Below are positions 27,018-36,902 of a stretch of DNA of 64,000 nucleotides, piece by piece; the first letter of the stretch is position 1; each line of letters opens with the position of its first letter. A program made the position numbers and the translations under genes. The notes below the pieces were generated by a model. It made no database searches and was not told the DNA's origin. It saw only the letters and a list, made by a program, of their open reading frames with translations. The stretch covers positions 1,798,001 to 1,862,000 of the forward strand of contig NZ_CP109965.1 in the NCBI RefSeq assembly GCF_026725475.1, in the 5' to 3' direction. The DNA comes from Catenovulum adriaticum. Lineage in GTDB: Bacteria; Pseudomonadota; Gammaproteobacteria; Enterobacterales; Alteromonadaceae.

Positions 27018-27037
27018 TTAATCCGAGTTGAGATTAA
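27018..27037. repeat. 20-bp motif, copy 2 (downstream of xylA)
   Basis: TTAATCCGAGTTGAGATTAA is the second copy of the motif at 23653. Here TTAATC and GATTAA are perfect inverted repeats separated by 8 bp. Confidence 0.55.
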
Positions 27038-27067
27038 CTATTTTCGTTCAAACTAAATGAAACCTAC

Positions 27068-28060
27068 TTATTGATAACACATATCATCTAACTGTTCACT
27101 TAACTGATTCAGCTTTTCAACTGAAATATTAACACCAAGTGAACGGGCTAAGCGCTCGTTATAATAATAGCTTTGATAACACACATAACTACTTTTTGGC
27201 CAGTTAGACTGAGGCTGAGATAAATAGTATTTCACTGACAATAACGATTGGGTGTAATTGGCATAGCTAGATAGTAAAGATCCCGCGACATGACTTGAGT
27301 TTGAATAACCAATTGTTGGTATTTTTTGACGATATAAATATTGTAATATTGCTCGCACCGTTGTGTTATTAATCATATATCGGTCAGGTAATAAAACAAA
27401 TACATCCGCTTCTTCTACACTTTTTTTCATTACATTAAAGGGTTTATCTTGTTGTGAACCTTCAACCCAAGACAAATCAGGTAGTGTTTTCTGCCAAACA
27501 GGCAACATAGGCCAATCAATGGTCGCTATTCCTAATCGCTTGGTTTTAAAAAAATGTTCCTGTAACGCTTTAACCCGTAACGGAGACGCTTGGTTATTTA
27601 AATACAGCCAAACGGCACAGTGTTTTAATTGAATACAACGTGCTTCTTCAAGCATTATTTGCTGCTGGCTCGAAACCCCTAACACAATAGCATCATGCTG
27701 ATATTTGTTCGCAATAAAACGATAAGCTTTATCATAACCTGTAATAATAACCAAAGTATCATCGGGTAAATCTGGTTGATAGCTTTGCAATTCATATTCT
27801 GGCGATAACATAACTTGGGTATATTCAAACATACTCTTGGAAAATTGCTTTGGCGGAAAATACAAAGCAACGGTCTTTTTACTGTGTTGATGCTTATTTT
27901 TTAGTTTTTGCTGGACCTGCTTGAGGGTTTGAGGGTTGGCCATCAAAGATGTCTGCGCAATGACACTTTGCAATGGCAACAAATATAAAAAGAAACAGCC
28001 GATGGCAACCCGCATAAAATGGCAGTTAACTGCTTTCCTTAGCGTTAAAAATGGCATCAT
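27068..28060 (-). CDS. Periplasmic ABC-type substrate-binding protein (orphan)
   Basis: The protein has about 330 residues with an N-terminal hydrophobic signal region ending near VIAQ. The body looks like a two-lobed substrate-binding protein of the ABC_sub_bind type (KKTVALYFPPKQF, DTLVIITGYDKAYRFI, ADVFVLLPDRYMIN, PTIGYSNSSHVAGSLLS). No permease or ATPase gene is adjacent. I start it at the ATG at 28060, which overlaps the TonB-receptor stop in TAATG and has GGAG upstream; a longer frame reaches 28096. The tie to a TonB receptor and the divergent hybrid kinase suggests a sensing or capture role. The ligand is unknown. Confidence 0.72.
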   Translation of the reverse strand: MMPFLTLRKAVNCHFMRVAIGCFFLYLLPLQSVIAQTSLMANPQTLKQVQQKLKNKHQHSKKTVALYFPPKQFSKSMFEYTQVMLSPEYELQSYQPDLPDDTLVIITGYDKAYRFIANKYQHDAIVLGVSSQQQIMLEEARCIQLKHCAVWLYLNNQASPLRVKALQEHFFKTKRLGIATIDWPMLPVWQKTLPDLSWVEGSQQDKPFNVMKKSVEEADVFVLLPDRYMINNTTVRAILQYLYRQKIPTIGYSNSSHVAGSLLSSYANYTQSLLSVKYYLSQPQSNWPKSSYVCYQSYYYNERLARSLGVNISVEKLNQLSEQLDDMCYQ

Positions 28061-30174
28061 TACCAAATTAGCTCCAAATTCAATGCCACTAGCCAATCAT
28101 TATTATATTCAGATAATTGATAAGTCTTTCGACTCGTATCAATTCGATAAAAGCTATTAATGCCTACAGTCACATTTTGTTTAAACAAGGTCAGTGGTCG
28201 TTCAACATACATTTGTAGTTGACTTAAATCGCCGGCTTCTTCTACATGTTGAAACACCCCGCCCCACCCTAAACGCCAATTTTGGGGTTTATAGGCATGA
28301 AAAACCGCAAAACTAGCCGTAGGTGAAAACATATTATCGTTTGCTGACGTTGCTTGTTTTAACCGCCAATTAAGTGCTGAGCCGCTCACTTTAATTCGAT
28401 TTAGTGGGTTGAACTGCCAATTCATTTCAATCTCTATACCGGATAAATCAGCATTTAAATCATTTTCAAAATGAAAATTATCCAACTGCGCACTCTGGTT
28501 AATTAAATCTGTCATTGATTGGTGGAAAAAACTAACATCAAAATCTAAGCCTGTTTGCCAATTATAGTAATGAAAACCTAGTTCAACCGCTTTCATTTTT
28601 TCAGCGTTCAAACGCTGTTGTGCAAGCGAAGATAAAAAATACTGTCCTTCAGTCAGTTCATAAGGATTAGGGTCAAGCTGATAAATATGGTATTTAAATT
28701 GCCCATTTTGCTCAAACTCGCCCGGAAGACGCTCAGTATACGAATAATTAAATCTAAACGAGCAATTTTCGCAGGCTTGGTAATTAAACGCAATTCTAGG
28801 GGATAAGCTGTCAGCCCCTTGCTGATGTTTTTCGTTCATTAACGCAACATCAATTAGTAAATCTGGGTGAGCTCTATATTCAATATTAGCGAAGCTCACA
28901 AACGAATCAAAGGTTTGCCAGCCTGAATGCTGTAAATAAACATTTGAATCAACCTTATCTTGTCGCCAATAACCGCCTGTCACCATTTTTAGATTAGGGT
29001 TTACTACCCAGGTCATTTGCAGTTCAATTTGCTTACGCATTTGCTCAGTATAATTATTCGCTCGTCCACAAACAGATTGAGCCTGAGGCCCACCATACGA
29101 TAAATAATTCATTACCGCAGCCTGACCTAACTCTGATAACTCATTAACTTGTTCAAGTTTAATTTCACCGGCTAACAAGCCGTTTAAAAGGCTGGGCTCA
29201 GCTTGATGTAATTGGGCAAATTCAGTTGATAAAAAACTGGGGTGGAAACAAGATTGCCAATCAGTTTGTTGGTTTTTTTTATAAATATGCTGATTAAGTT
29301 GTAATTCTAAATTTTGGCTAATTTGCCAATTAGTTTGATTTTGTATATACCAATCTTCTGCTTGAGCAGCAGACTGTTCAACTTCTTCAGGTTTATCGCC
29401 ATCAAAATTATCTTTTACATACGAAATTTGTGTCACACTTTGCCAATGATGATTTTGCAACTGATGTTGCGCTTTAAACCTATGTTGGCGTGAGTTATCC
29501 TCAACGTCATCAAATCCCTGATGAGCTTGATACTGATAATGCATCGCAATTGCGTTATCCGCATCTCCTAATTTGCCAGAAACATTCACTTGTTTAGTTT
29601 GTTCGCTGTTTTGATACAGATGCACATTCAGTTTTGCTTGTTCCGGTATTTTACGCGTAATAAAATTAATGATGCCATTAAAACTATTACTCCCATAAAC
29701 CGCAGCACTTGGGCTGCGAGTCACTTCAATACGTTCAATTTGATTTGGTGTTAACGGAATATGTCGCCAATCAACCTGAGACAAACCCGGTTCATAGATA
29801 GACATTCCATCAATTAATACTTGCATGCGTCTAGGATTTAAAGAGTTTAAACCATGATAGGCAATACTTGTTTCTCGATTTGGGCGAAATCCACGCGCCA
29901 TGCCAGGCACAAATGCCATCAGCTCTGAAATGCTAACCGCCCCAGATGATTCAATAAAGTGGCGATCAACGACACTAACGGCGACGGGTTGTTCCAATAA
30001 AGATTTATTAATTCGGGTTGGGGTAATTGCCGCGGCTAACAACGGCTGCTCCTCTAATAGCCAATCATATTCAGCATAAAGAGGAAAACTAAAAGCTTGG
30101 AGCGTAACACCAAGCAACATCCAACAAATAATTGATTTTGACTTTGTTTGTAAACTGAAACTTGAGTTAAACAT
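28060..30174 (-). CDS. TonB-dependent outer-membrane receptor
   Basis: This receptor of about 704 residues should import a substrate across the outer membrane using TonB energy. A signal peptide ends near FPLYAE. The plug domain contains VAVSVVDRHFIESSGAVSISELM, MQVLIDGMSIYEP, and IERIEVTRSPSAAVYGSNSFNGIINFITR. The beta-barrel has alternating aromatic strands (AEKMKAVELGFHYYNWQTGLDFD) and the protein ends with LELIW, an aromatic terminus. The ATG at 30174 is preferred; the TTG six bases earlier is unlikely. The next gene, a periplasmic binding protein, is translationally coupled. The ligand is unknown. Confidence 0.88.
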   Translation of the reverse strand: MFNSSFSLQTKSKSIICWMLLGVTLQAFSFPLYAEYDWLLEEQPLLAAAITPTRINKSLLEQPVAVSVVDRHFIESSGAVSISELMAFVPGMARGFRPNRETSIAYHGLNSLNPRRMQVLIDGMSIYEPGLSQVDWRHIPLTPNQIERIEVTRSPSAAVYGSNSFNGIINFITRKIPEQAKLNVHLYQNSEQTKQVNVSGKLGDADNAIAMHYQYQAHQGFDDVEDNSRQHRFKAQHQLQNHHWQSVTQISYVKDNFDGDKPEEVEQSAAQAEDWYIQNQTNWQISQNLELQLNQHIYKKNQQTDWQSCFHPSFLSTEFAQLHQAEPSLLNGLLAGEIKLEQVNELSELGQAAVMNYLSYGGPQAQSVCGRANNYTEQMRKQIELQMTWVVNPNLKMVTGGYWRQDKVDSNVYLQHSGWQTFDSFVSFANIEYRAHPDLLIDVALMNEKHQQGADSLSPRIAFNYQACENCSFRFNYSYTERLPGEFEQNGQFKYHIYQLDPNPYELTEGQYFLSSLAQQRLNAEKMKAVELGFHYYNWQTGLDFDVSFFHQSMTDLINQSAQLDNFHFENDLNADLSGIEIEMNWQFNPLNRIKVSGSALNWRLKQATSANDNMFSPTASFAVFHAYKPQNWRLGWGGVFQHVEEAGDLSQLQMYVERPLTLFKQNVTVGINSFYRIDTSRKTYQLSEYNNDWLVALNLELIW

Positions 30175-30367
30175 TAGCAATATAGAACACTAAAATTAAA
30201 AAACGCTATTAAATCATATTTTTCTACATTATGCTTGAGTCATAAACGCTTAGTTATGATATTTAATCAATTGGAAATCTCGCTAGCGTCAAGCCTATTA
30301 GGCAGTTTTAAAACCTGAATGTTGTACTATGCTTGCCAGCTGATGAAGTAGGATAAATACCTTTATT

Positions 30368-33148
30368 ATGTTTAGATCCAATATGTTCAAGCCCAGCATT
30401 TTATTTAATGCAATTGTTTACGCCATTATCCCCAGTATTTTGATGACCGTTGGTATTTCAGCATTTATTGTGCATGTTACAGCTAAAGAGCGTAACGAGC
30501 TTATTCACGAACAAGCAAAAACACTGGTCGAGTCAATAGCTTACGCTAGTGAGTTTAATTTGGTCAGCTTAAACAAAGTTGGCCTGCAAAATAAATTACG
30601 AGATATACATACCACCTCATCTTTATCGATTAAAAATATTATTGTGTACGATGAAGCCGGTGAAATTTTTGCAGCGTCAAATTATCAGGATACTCAATAT
30701 AAATTTGAAGAGCAGCAAACAGCAGGCGTTAAAATTATTAACCGGGATGATAAAGGCATGGCTTTAATAGCGCCTATATATGCCTTTGATAATAGTTTTA
30801 GCCAAACCTCGCAATGGAGCAGCAGCCAAACTTTACAAAAGCCAATCGGTCAAATCTTACTCATCGTAAATTTATCAACTGACTCTTACCAAAGATTTTT
30901 AACTAATTTTACGTTATTTTTGCTAATTGGTTTATCTGCGTTAGTTTCAGCGATATTAATGTTGGCTTTGGTTAATCGGATTGTACGCCCAGTGCAAACC
31001 TTTGTAGATGCAGTAAAACGCATTGGAAGCGGTGATTTAAAATATCGATTAAATATGCTGGTTCAATATGAATTTAATGATTTAAAAGACGGCATTAATG
31101 TGATGGCTGAGCAACTGCAGCATCATCAAGCTAAACTTGAATCTGAAATTGAGGTCGCTACTCACGATCTTCAACAAAACTTACTATTAGTTGAAGAAAA
31201 AAATGCCGAGCTTGATATTGCCCGTAAAGAAGCGCTTGAAGCCAGTAAAATTAAATCACAATTTTTAGCTACCATGAGCCACGAAGTACGTACTCCACTC
31301 AATGCAATTGTCGGCTTTACCAAAGAGCTAAATAAAGCAAATTTACCAACCCCATATCAAGATTATGTCACCACAATTAATGCCTCGGCCGATAACTTAA
31401 TTGCCATTGTGAATGATATTCTGGATTTTTCAAAAATTGAAGCCGGTAAAATCGAGCTCGACTATTCAGCTTTTAATTTAAACCAAATGGTAGAAGACGT
31501 TAGTAAGCTAATGTCTCGTGAAGCCTTTAGCAAAGGTCTAGAGTTTTCATTAGAATCTGATATTTTACCTATTTCTGCAATTGGCGACCAACACAGATTT
31601 AAACAAATACTCACTAATTTATTGTCTAATGCCATTAAATTTACACTGCACGGGCATATCATTTTGCGTTTATCGCTCAGCTCAATATCACAAACGCAAC
31701 ATCAACTCATTATTGATGTTGAAGACACAGGTATCGGGATTAGCAAAGAAAAACAAAGCAAGCTTTTTAGCGCTTTTAATCAAGCCGATGCGAGTACCAC
31801 ACGACGATACGGAGGAACTGGCCTAGGATTAGCGATTACCCATGGCTTAGTTCAAAAAATGAACGGTATCATTAGCTTAAAAAGTGAGTTAGGCAAAGGG
31901 TCTATTTTCAGTTTAAAACTCCCTATTACCACCTCAAAATCAAATCAATTCGACAAGCCTAAAGACATTGATAAAGTGTTAATTTTAGATAGCAAAATAA
32001 TAACCCATAAAAGTTACGATCGATTATTTCATCCATTGGGTGTATTAGCTGATATTTGCGGCACAACTGAAGAATGGGAAAGCAAATTATATCAATCCGA
32101 CGACTATGATTTAATGATTATCGCCAGTGAAAGTGATGAAGAATCTCTTGAGTTACTGCCTTTACAAGCGGCGTTTGCTCGTAAACAACAGGAAAACTGT
32201 TATGTGGTTTTATGCTTGCCACTGTATAGCTGCTTATCACGTGAACAACAAAGTTTATTAGGCGATTGGCCTGTTATAGAAAAACCTTTTACTTACCGAA
32301 AATTTGAACTACTTTACAATCAAAAATGCCAGTTGGCACAAACTAAACCCAAAGCACTACCCAATATTATTACCACTCCGACAACAGATAGTAGTCAAAT
32401 TCATATTTTAGCGGTCGATGATAATGAAACCAACCTCAAGTTATTAACGGCAATATTGCAAGATCAAAATGTATCACTCACTTGCTGTACAAGTGGTATT
32501 GAAGCTTGTCATAGTGTTGAAGAAAACGTATTTGATTTAATTTTAATGGATGTACAAATGCCTGAAATGGATGGCATTCAAACAACCGTTAAAATCCGAC
32601 AAGGCCATTTAAATAAAAAAACGCCTATTGTCGCATTTACCGCACATGCATTTAAAGAAGAACGCGAAAAGCTGCTAAAAAACGGAATGGACGATTATTT
32701 AGCAAAACCGATTGATATCAAAAAATTTAATCGTCTAGTTAACAAATGGGTCTTCTCTAGTTCAAAAAGCGCCTCAATACACGAAGAAAACTTACCGACC
32801 GATAATTCAAAGCCACGCCACGGTATTGATTGGCAACTCGCACTTGCGCGCGCAAGTAATCAACACGAGATTGCGGTTGAAATGCTAATTATGCTGGTAG
32901 ATACTTTTGACGAGGTCATCACCGAAATTAATCAGGCTCATCAAGCCAATGATCATTCAGCTTTATTAGCCGCGATTCATAAATTTCATGGCTCTACTTG
33001 TTACTCGGGTGTGCCCTACTTAAAATATTTAGCCAATAATATTGAACTGCAATTAAAAAAATCTATTTATATTAATTTAGATGAGCTAATTAACGAACTA
33101 TTTAACGAAATGGCATTAGTGACTAAATTGTCGCAAAATTACCGCTAA
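30368..33148 (+). CDS. barA: BarA-like hybrid sensor histidine kinase
   Basis: This 926-residue tripartite kinase is anchored in the inner membrane. Two membrane helices (about 13-35 and 178-202) bracket a periplasmic sensor. HAMP and coiled coil follow, then HisKA with phospho-His305 in FLATMSHEVRTPLN and a HATPase domain with DTGIGI and YGGTGLGLAIT. A degenerate receiver-like stretch precedes an intact receiver with Asp728 in ILMDVQMP. The Hpt domain has His871 in IHKFHGSTCYSGVP. The C-terminal Hpt and the phrase DWQLALARA match E. coli BarA as I recall it. A BarA kinase acts with UvrY/GacA. It could instead be a paralog tied to the divergent TonB receptor. Confidence 0.8.
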   Translation: MFRSNMFKPSILFNAIVYAIIPSILMTVGISAFIVHVTAKERNELIHEQAKTLVESIAYASEFNLVSLNKVGLQNKLRDIHTTSSLSIKNIIVYDEAGEIFAASNYQDTQYKFEEQQTAGVKIINRDDKGMALIAPIYAFDNSFSQTSQWSSSQTLQKPIGQILLIVNLSTDSYQRFLTNFTLFLLIGLSALVSAILMLALVNRIVRPVQTFVDAVKRIGSGDLKYRLNMLVQYEFNDLKDGINVMAEQLQHHQAKLESEIEVATHDLQQNLLLVEEKNAELDIARKEALEASKIKSQFLATMSHEVRTPLNAIVGFTKELNKANLPTPYQDYVTTINASADNLIAIVNDILDFSKIEAGKIELDYSAFNLNQMVEDVSKLMSREAFSKGLEFSLESDILPISAIGDQHRFKQILTNLLSNAIKFTLHGHIILRLSLSSISQTQHQLIIDVEDTGIGISKEKQSKLFSAFNQADASTTRRYGGTGLGLAITHGLVQKMNGIISLKSELGKGSIFSLKLPITTSKSNQFDKPKDIDKVLILDSKIITHKSYDRLFHPLGVLADICGTTEEWESKLYQSDDYDLMIIASESDEESLELLPLQAAFARKQQENCYVVLCLPLYSCLSREQQSLLGDWPVIEKPFTYRKFELLYNQKCQLAQTKPKALPNIITTPTTDSSQIHILAVDDNETNLKLLTAILQDQNVSLTCCTSGIEACHSVEENVFDLILMDVQMPEMDGIQTTVKIRQGHLNKKTPIVAFTAHAFKEEREKLLKNGMDDYLAKPIDIKKFNRLVNKWVFSSSKSASIHEENLPTDNSKPRHGIDWQLALARASNQHEIAVEMLIMLVDTFDEVITEINQAHQANDHSALLAAIHKFHGSTCYSGVPYLKYLANNIELQLKKSIYINLDELINELFNEMALVTKLSQNYR

Positions 33149-33251
33149 CCACCCAATGATCAGACAAATGCAAAAAATGAGTGCACAAAACAAACAAAAG
33201 TTAGTTTATTGGCGATAAAAAAATAAATTTAAACAAAAGTGCGCTCTTTTA

Positions 33252-33302
33252 TTAATAACTTAAAGGTATAAATATTAGTTTTTAATAGCTTTAAGTTATT
33301 AA
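33252..33302. promoter_or_regulatory. 14-bp inverted repeat upstream of cysJ
   Basis: TTAATAACTTAAAG (33252-33265) is exactly inverted as CTTTAAGTTATTAA (33289-33302), 23 bp apart. It lies about 100 bp before cysJ in an AT-rich gap. It may be a regulator site or a weak hairpin; no T run follows it. Confidence 0.4.
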
Positions 33303-33402
33303 TATACTTTTATCGAATAAAAAATGAGTATTTATTCTTTCCAGTTTGGCTTATCCCCAATAGAATACCCACCTGAAAATATGTTTAGGATAATGTGGGA
33401 TT

Positions 33403-35205
33403 ATGTCTTCGCAAAATACAGAGCTAACCAGCCCACTGGCAAATGAGCAATTAAGCCAGTTAAATCAGATTACAGCTTCAATGTCCACTAACCAACTTGC
33501 TTGGGTTAGTGGTTATTTATATGGTTTGTCACAAGCCGGTAATGGCCAAAGTGGCTCAGCGCCTGCTGGCGGTTCAACCGCACCAGCTAAAGCACAAACC
33601 TTAACAATTTTATTTGGTTCTCAAACCGGTAATGCAAAAGGTGTCGCTGAACAAGCTGCGGCAGCTGCACAAGCCGCTGGTTTACAAGTTCGTTGCGTCT
33701 CAATGGGCGACTATAAACCAAAAGAGCTAAAATCAGAAACGCATTTATTGGTGACCAGTTGCACCCAAGGTGAAGGCGATCCACCAGATGATGCAATTGA
33801 TTTTCATGAATTTTTAGCAAGTAAAAAAGCTCCTAAATTAGCAGACGTAAAATACTCTGTTTTAGCTTTAGGTGATTCATCGTACGAATTTTTCTGCCAA
33901 ACCGGTAAAGATTTCGACGAACGTTTAGCTAAACTAGGCGCAACTGCAATTGAACCTAGAGTAGATTGCGACGTTGAATATGAAGCAGATGCAAGCGCTT
34001 GGATTGAGCGCGCAGTCGCCGCAATGGCAACCGATATGCAATCAGGTGCCGCACAAGTAAGCGTATCAGCTGCGGCAACACCAACAGCGACGACCTCTGC
34101 GTATAGTAAAAAACATCCTTTTACGGCCACGTTAGAAACCAACCAAAAAATTACTGGTCGTGATTCGGGTAAAGATATCCGCCATTTTGAAATTTCACTT
34201 GAAGGTTCTGGCTTAACTTATCAGCCGGGTGATTCTTTAGGTATTTGGTTTAAAAACGATGAGAAAATCGTTAACGAAATCATTGAAAAATTATCATTAG
34301 ATGCAAACGCCCAGCTTAAAGTAGATGAAGACACAGTTAGTTTAAAAGAGGCATTAACTCGCCACTATGAACTGACATTAAGCCACCCTGCTTTTGTTAG
34401 CAAATTTGCGGAGCTCACTAACAACGCAGAGCTTGCCAAATTAGCAGAAGACAGAGCCGCTTTACGTGAATATATTGATGGCCGTCAGCTCATTGATATT
34501 ATCCGTGAACATGCAGCTAGCTTATCAGCTGAGCAATTTGTCACTTGTTTACGTCGTTTAACGCCACGTTTATATTCAATTGCATCAAGCCAAGCAGAAG
34601 TAGATGAAGAAGTTCATCTAACAATTGCCGTTGTTCGTTATGAAGCTTTTGGTGAAGAACACTTTGGCGGCGCATCTGGCTTTTTGGCTGAGCGTTTAGA
34701 GGAAGGCGGCAAAGTTGACGTGTTTGTTGAACACAGCCATTTCCGTTTACCTGAAGATAACTCACCCGTTATCATGGTTGGTCCAGGTACTGGTGTCGCA
34801 CCATTCCGTGCTTTCATGCAAGAAATCGATTCTGCTGAACGTGAAAACGATACTTGGTTATTCTTTGGTAACCCTAACTTCACTGAAGACTTTTTATATC
34901 AGGTTGAATGGCAAGGTTACTTAAAAGATGGCACGCTAAACAAAATCGATTTAGCCTTCTCGCGCGATCAAGCTGAAAAAGTTTATGTTCAAGACAGAAT
35001 GTTAGAGCAAGCTCAAAGCTTATGGCAATGGTTAGAAAACGGGGCTTATTTCTACGTCTGTGGCGATGCAACTCGTATGGCTAAAGATGTACACGAGGCC
35101 TTAATCACAATTGCGCAAGAGCAAGGTGGTAAGTCACGTGAAGATGCCGAAACTTATATGAGTGAGCTACGTAAAAACAAACGTTACCAGAGAGATGTTT
35201 ACTAA
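33403..35205 (+). CDS. cysJ: Sulfite reductase (NADPH) flavoprotein alpha subunit
   Basis: This diflavin reductase of 600 residues passes electrons from NADPH through FAD and FMN to CysI. The N-terminal flavodoxin domain (about 65-205) begins LTILFGSQTGNAKGVAEQ. A Ser/Ala/Thr-rich linker leads to the FAD-binding part with TPRLYSIASS and an NADPH-binding part with MVGPGTGVAPFRAFMQ and YVCGDATRMAKDV. The protein ends KNKRYQRDVY, as expected for the family. The stop overlaps the cysI ATG in TAATG. The order cysJIH is as in enterobacteria. Confidence 0.96.
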   Translation: MSSQNTELTSPLANEQLSQLNQITASMSTNQLAWVSGYLYGLSQAGNGQSGSAPAGGSTAPAKAQTLTILFGSQTGNAKGVAEQAAAAAQAAGLQVRCVSMGDYKPKELKSETHLLVTSCTQGEGDPPDDAIDFHEFLASKKAPKLADVKYSVLALGDSSYEFFCQTGKDFDERLAKLGATAIEPRVDCDVEYEADASAWIERAVAAMATDMQSGAAQVSVSAAATPTATTSAYSKKHPFTATLETNQKITGRDSGKDIRHFEISLEGSGLTYQPGDSLGIWFKNDEKIVNEIIEKLSLDANAQLKVDEDTVSLKEALTRHYELTLSHPAFVSKFAELTNNAELAKLAEDRAALREYIDGRQLIDIIREHAASLSAEQFVTCLRRLTPRLYSIASSQAEVDEEVHLTIAVVRYEAFGEEHFGGASGFLAERLEEGGKVDVFVEHSHFRLPEDNSPVIMVGPGTGVAPFRAFMQEIDSAERENDTWLFFGNPNFTEDFLYQVEWQGYLKDGTLNKIDLAFSRDQAEKVYVQDRMLEQAQSLWQWLENGAYFYVCGDATRMAKDVHEALITIAQEQGGKSREDAETYMSELRKNKRYQRDVY

Positions 35206-36902
35206 TGAGCGAAAAGAAACTAGCAGCCAACGAATATTTAAAAGTTAACAGTAACTATCTGCGCGGTACGCTTGAAGAAAGCCTAGCGAATCAAATTACC
35301 GGTGCGGTTGCAGATGACGATACTCAATTAACCAAATTTCACGGTTTTTACATGCAAGACGACCGTGATATTCGCAATGAGCGTAAAAAGCAAAAATTAG
35401 AACCTAAACATACCTTTATGTTACGTGCCCGTATACCGGGTGGTGTAATTGGTATGGAACAATGGTTAGCCATTGATGATATTGCCAAAGAGTTAACCGA
35501 TTATAACTCGATTCGTTTAACCACTCGTCAAACCTTTCAATACCACGGTATTTTAAAGCGTGATTTAAAACCGCTTATTAAAGGTTTATATCAGGTTAAA
35601 TTAGACTCAATTGCAGCTTGTGGTGATGTTAACCGTAATGTAATGGCAACCACTAACCCAATCCAGTCTCAATTACAGCAAGATGTTTACGACTGGTCAG
35701 TTAAAATTTCTGAACATTTATTACCAAAAACGCGTGCTTATTACGAACTATGGTTAGATGAAGAAAAAGTTGAAACACCAGCGGATCAAGAGCAAGAACC
35801 TGTTTACGGTAAAACTTATTTACCTCGTAAATTTAAAATAGCGGTTGCGGTACCGCCATACAACGATGTTGATATTAGCGCTAACGATTTAAGCTTTATC
35901 GCTATTGAAGACGAAAATGGCCGATTAGCTGGTTTTAACGTAGCAGCTGGCGGGGGTATGGGTTCAACACATGGTGAAGTTAACACTTACCCACAGCTAA
36001 CTCGTGTATTAGGTTTTTGTAAACCTGAAGACACATTAGACTTTGCCCAAGCCGTTATGCTAACTCAGCGTGACAACGGTAATCGTTACGATCGAAAACG
36101 TGCTCGTACCAAGTACACAGTTGACGATATGGGCGTAGAAGCATTTCGCGCCGCGACTGAAAAACATGCAGGCAAAACCTTTGAACCAGCACGTGATTTT
36201 GAATTCACCAGTCAATCAGACCGGTTTGGATGGGTTGAAGACATTAACGGCAACTGGCACCTAACTGTATTTTTAGAAGCTGGCCGTATCGTCGATGACG
36301 AAACACGTACCGTTAAAACAGCACTTCGCGAAATTGCAAAAGTACACACAGGTGAATACCGTATGACGGCTAATCAAAATATTATGATTGCCAACGTAGC
36401 ACCTGAAAACAAAGCTGAAATTGAAGGCTTGGCACGCAAATTTGGTTTATTAGGCAAAGTATTATCGCCTATGATGCTAAACAGCATTTCGTGTGTTGCG
36501 CTACCGACTTGCGCATTAGCAATGGCTGAATCAGAACGTTATTTACCAAGATTAATTGAAAAAATCGACGTATTAACCGAAAAACACGGCATTGCAGATC
36601 AAGAAATCGTCACCCGAATGACAGGTTGTCCAAATGGTTGTGGCCGTCCTTTCTTAGCTGAAATTGGCTTTGTTGGTAAAGGTCCGGGTAAATATAACCT
36701 GTATTTGGGCGCAGACGGTAAAGGTACTCGCTTAAACCAGATGTACAAAGAGAACATTGGTGAAACCGAAATTTTATCTGAATTAGACGGTTTATTCGAG
36801 CGTTACAGCAAAGAGCGCGAATCAGGCGAACGATTCGGTGATTATGTTGTACGTATTGGCGCTGTTAAAGCAGTTTATGATGGTCGGGAGTTTCATGCCT
36901 GA
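35205..36902 (+). CDS. cysI: Sulfite reductase hemoprotein beta subunit
   Basis: This 565-residue siroheme and [4Fe-4S] protein reduces sulfite to sulfide with CysJ. The four cluster/siroheme Cys are in CVALPTCALAMAE and TGCPNGCGR. RLTTRQTFQYHGI, CGDVNRNVMAT, and YPQLTRVLGFC are typical. GKYNLYLGADGKGTRLN lies near the C-terminus. It is coupled to cysJ at its start and overlaps cysH at its end, so all three are made from one transcript. Confidence 0.97.
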   Translation: MSEKKLAANEYLKVNSNYLRGTLEESLANQITGAVADDDTQLTKFHGFYMQDDRDIRNERKKQKLEPKHTFMLRARIPGGVIGMEQWLAIDDIAKELTDYNSIRLTTRQTFQYHGILKRDLKPLIKGLYQVKLDSIAACGDVNRNVMATTNPIQSQLQQDVYDWSVKISEHLLPKTRAYYELWLDEEKVETPADQEQEPVYGKTYLPRKFKIAVAVPPYNDVDISANDLSFIAIEDENGRLAGFNVAAGGGMGSTHGEVNTYPQLTRVLGFCKPEDTLDFAQAVMLTQRDNGNRYDRKRARTKYTVDDMGVEAFRAATEKHAGKTFEPARDFEFTSQSDRFGWVEDINGNWHLTVFLEAGRIVDDETRTVKTALREIAKVHTGEYRMTANQNIMIANVAPENKAEIEGLARKFGLLGKVLSPMMLNSISCVALPTCALAMAESERYLPRLIEKIDVLTEKHGIADQEIVTRMTGCPNGCGRPFLAEIGFVGKGPGKYNLYLGADGKGTRLNQMYKENIGETEILSELDGLFERYSKERESGERFGDYVVRIGAVKAVYDGREFHA

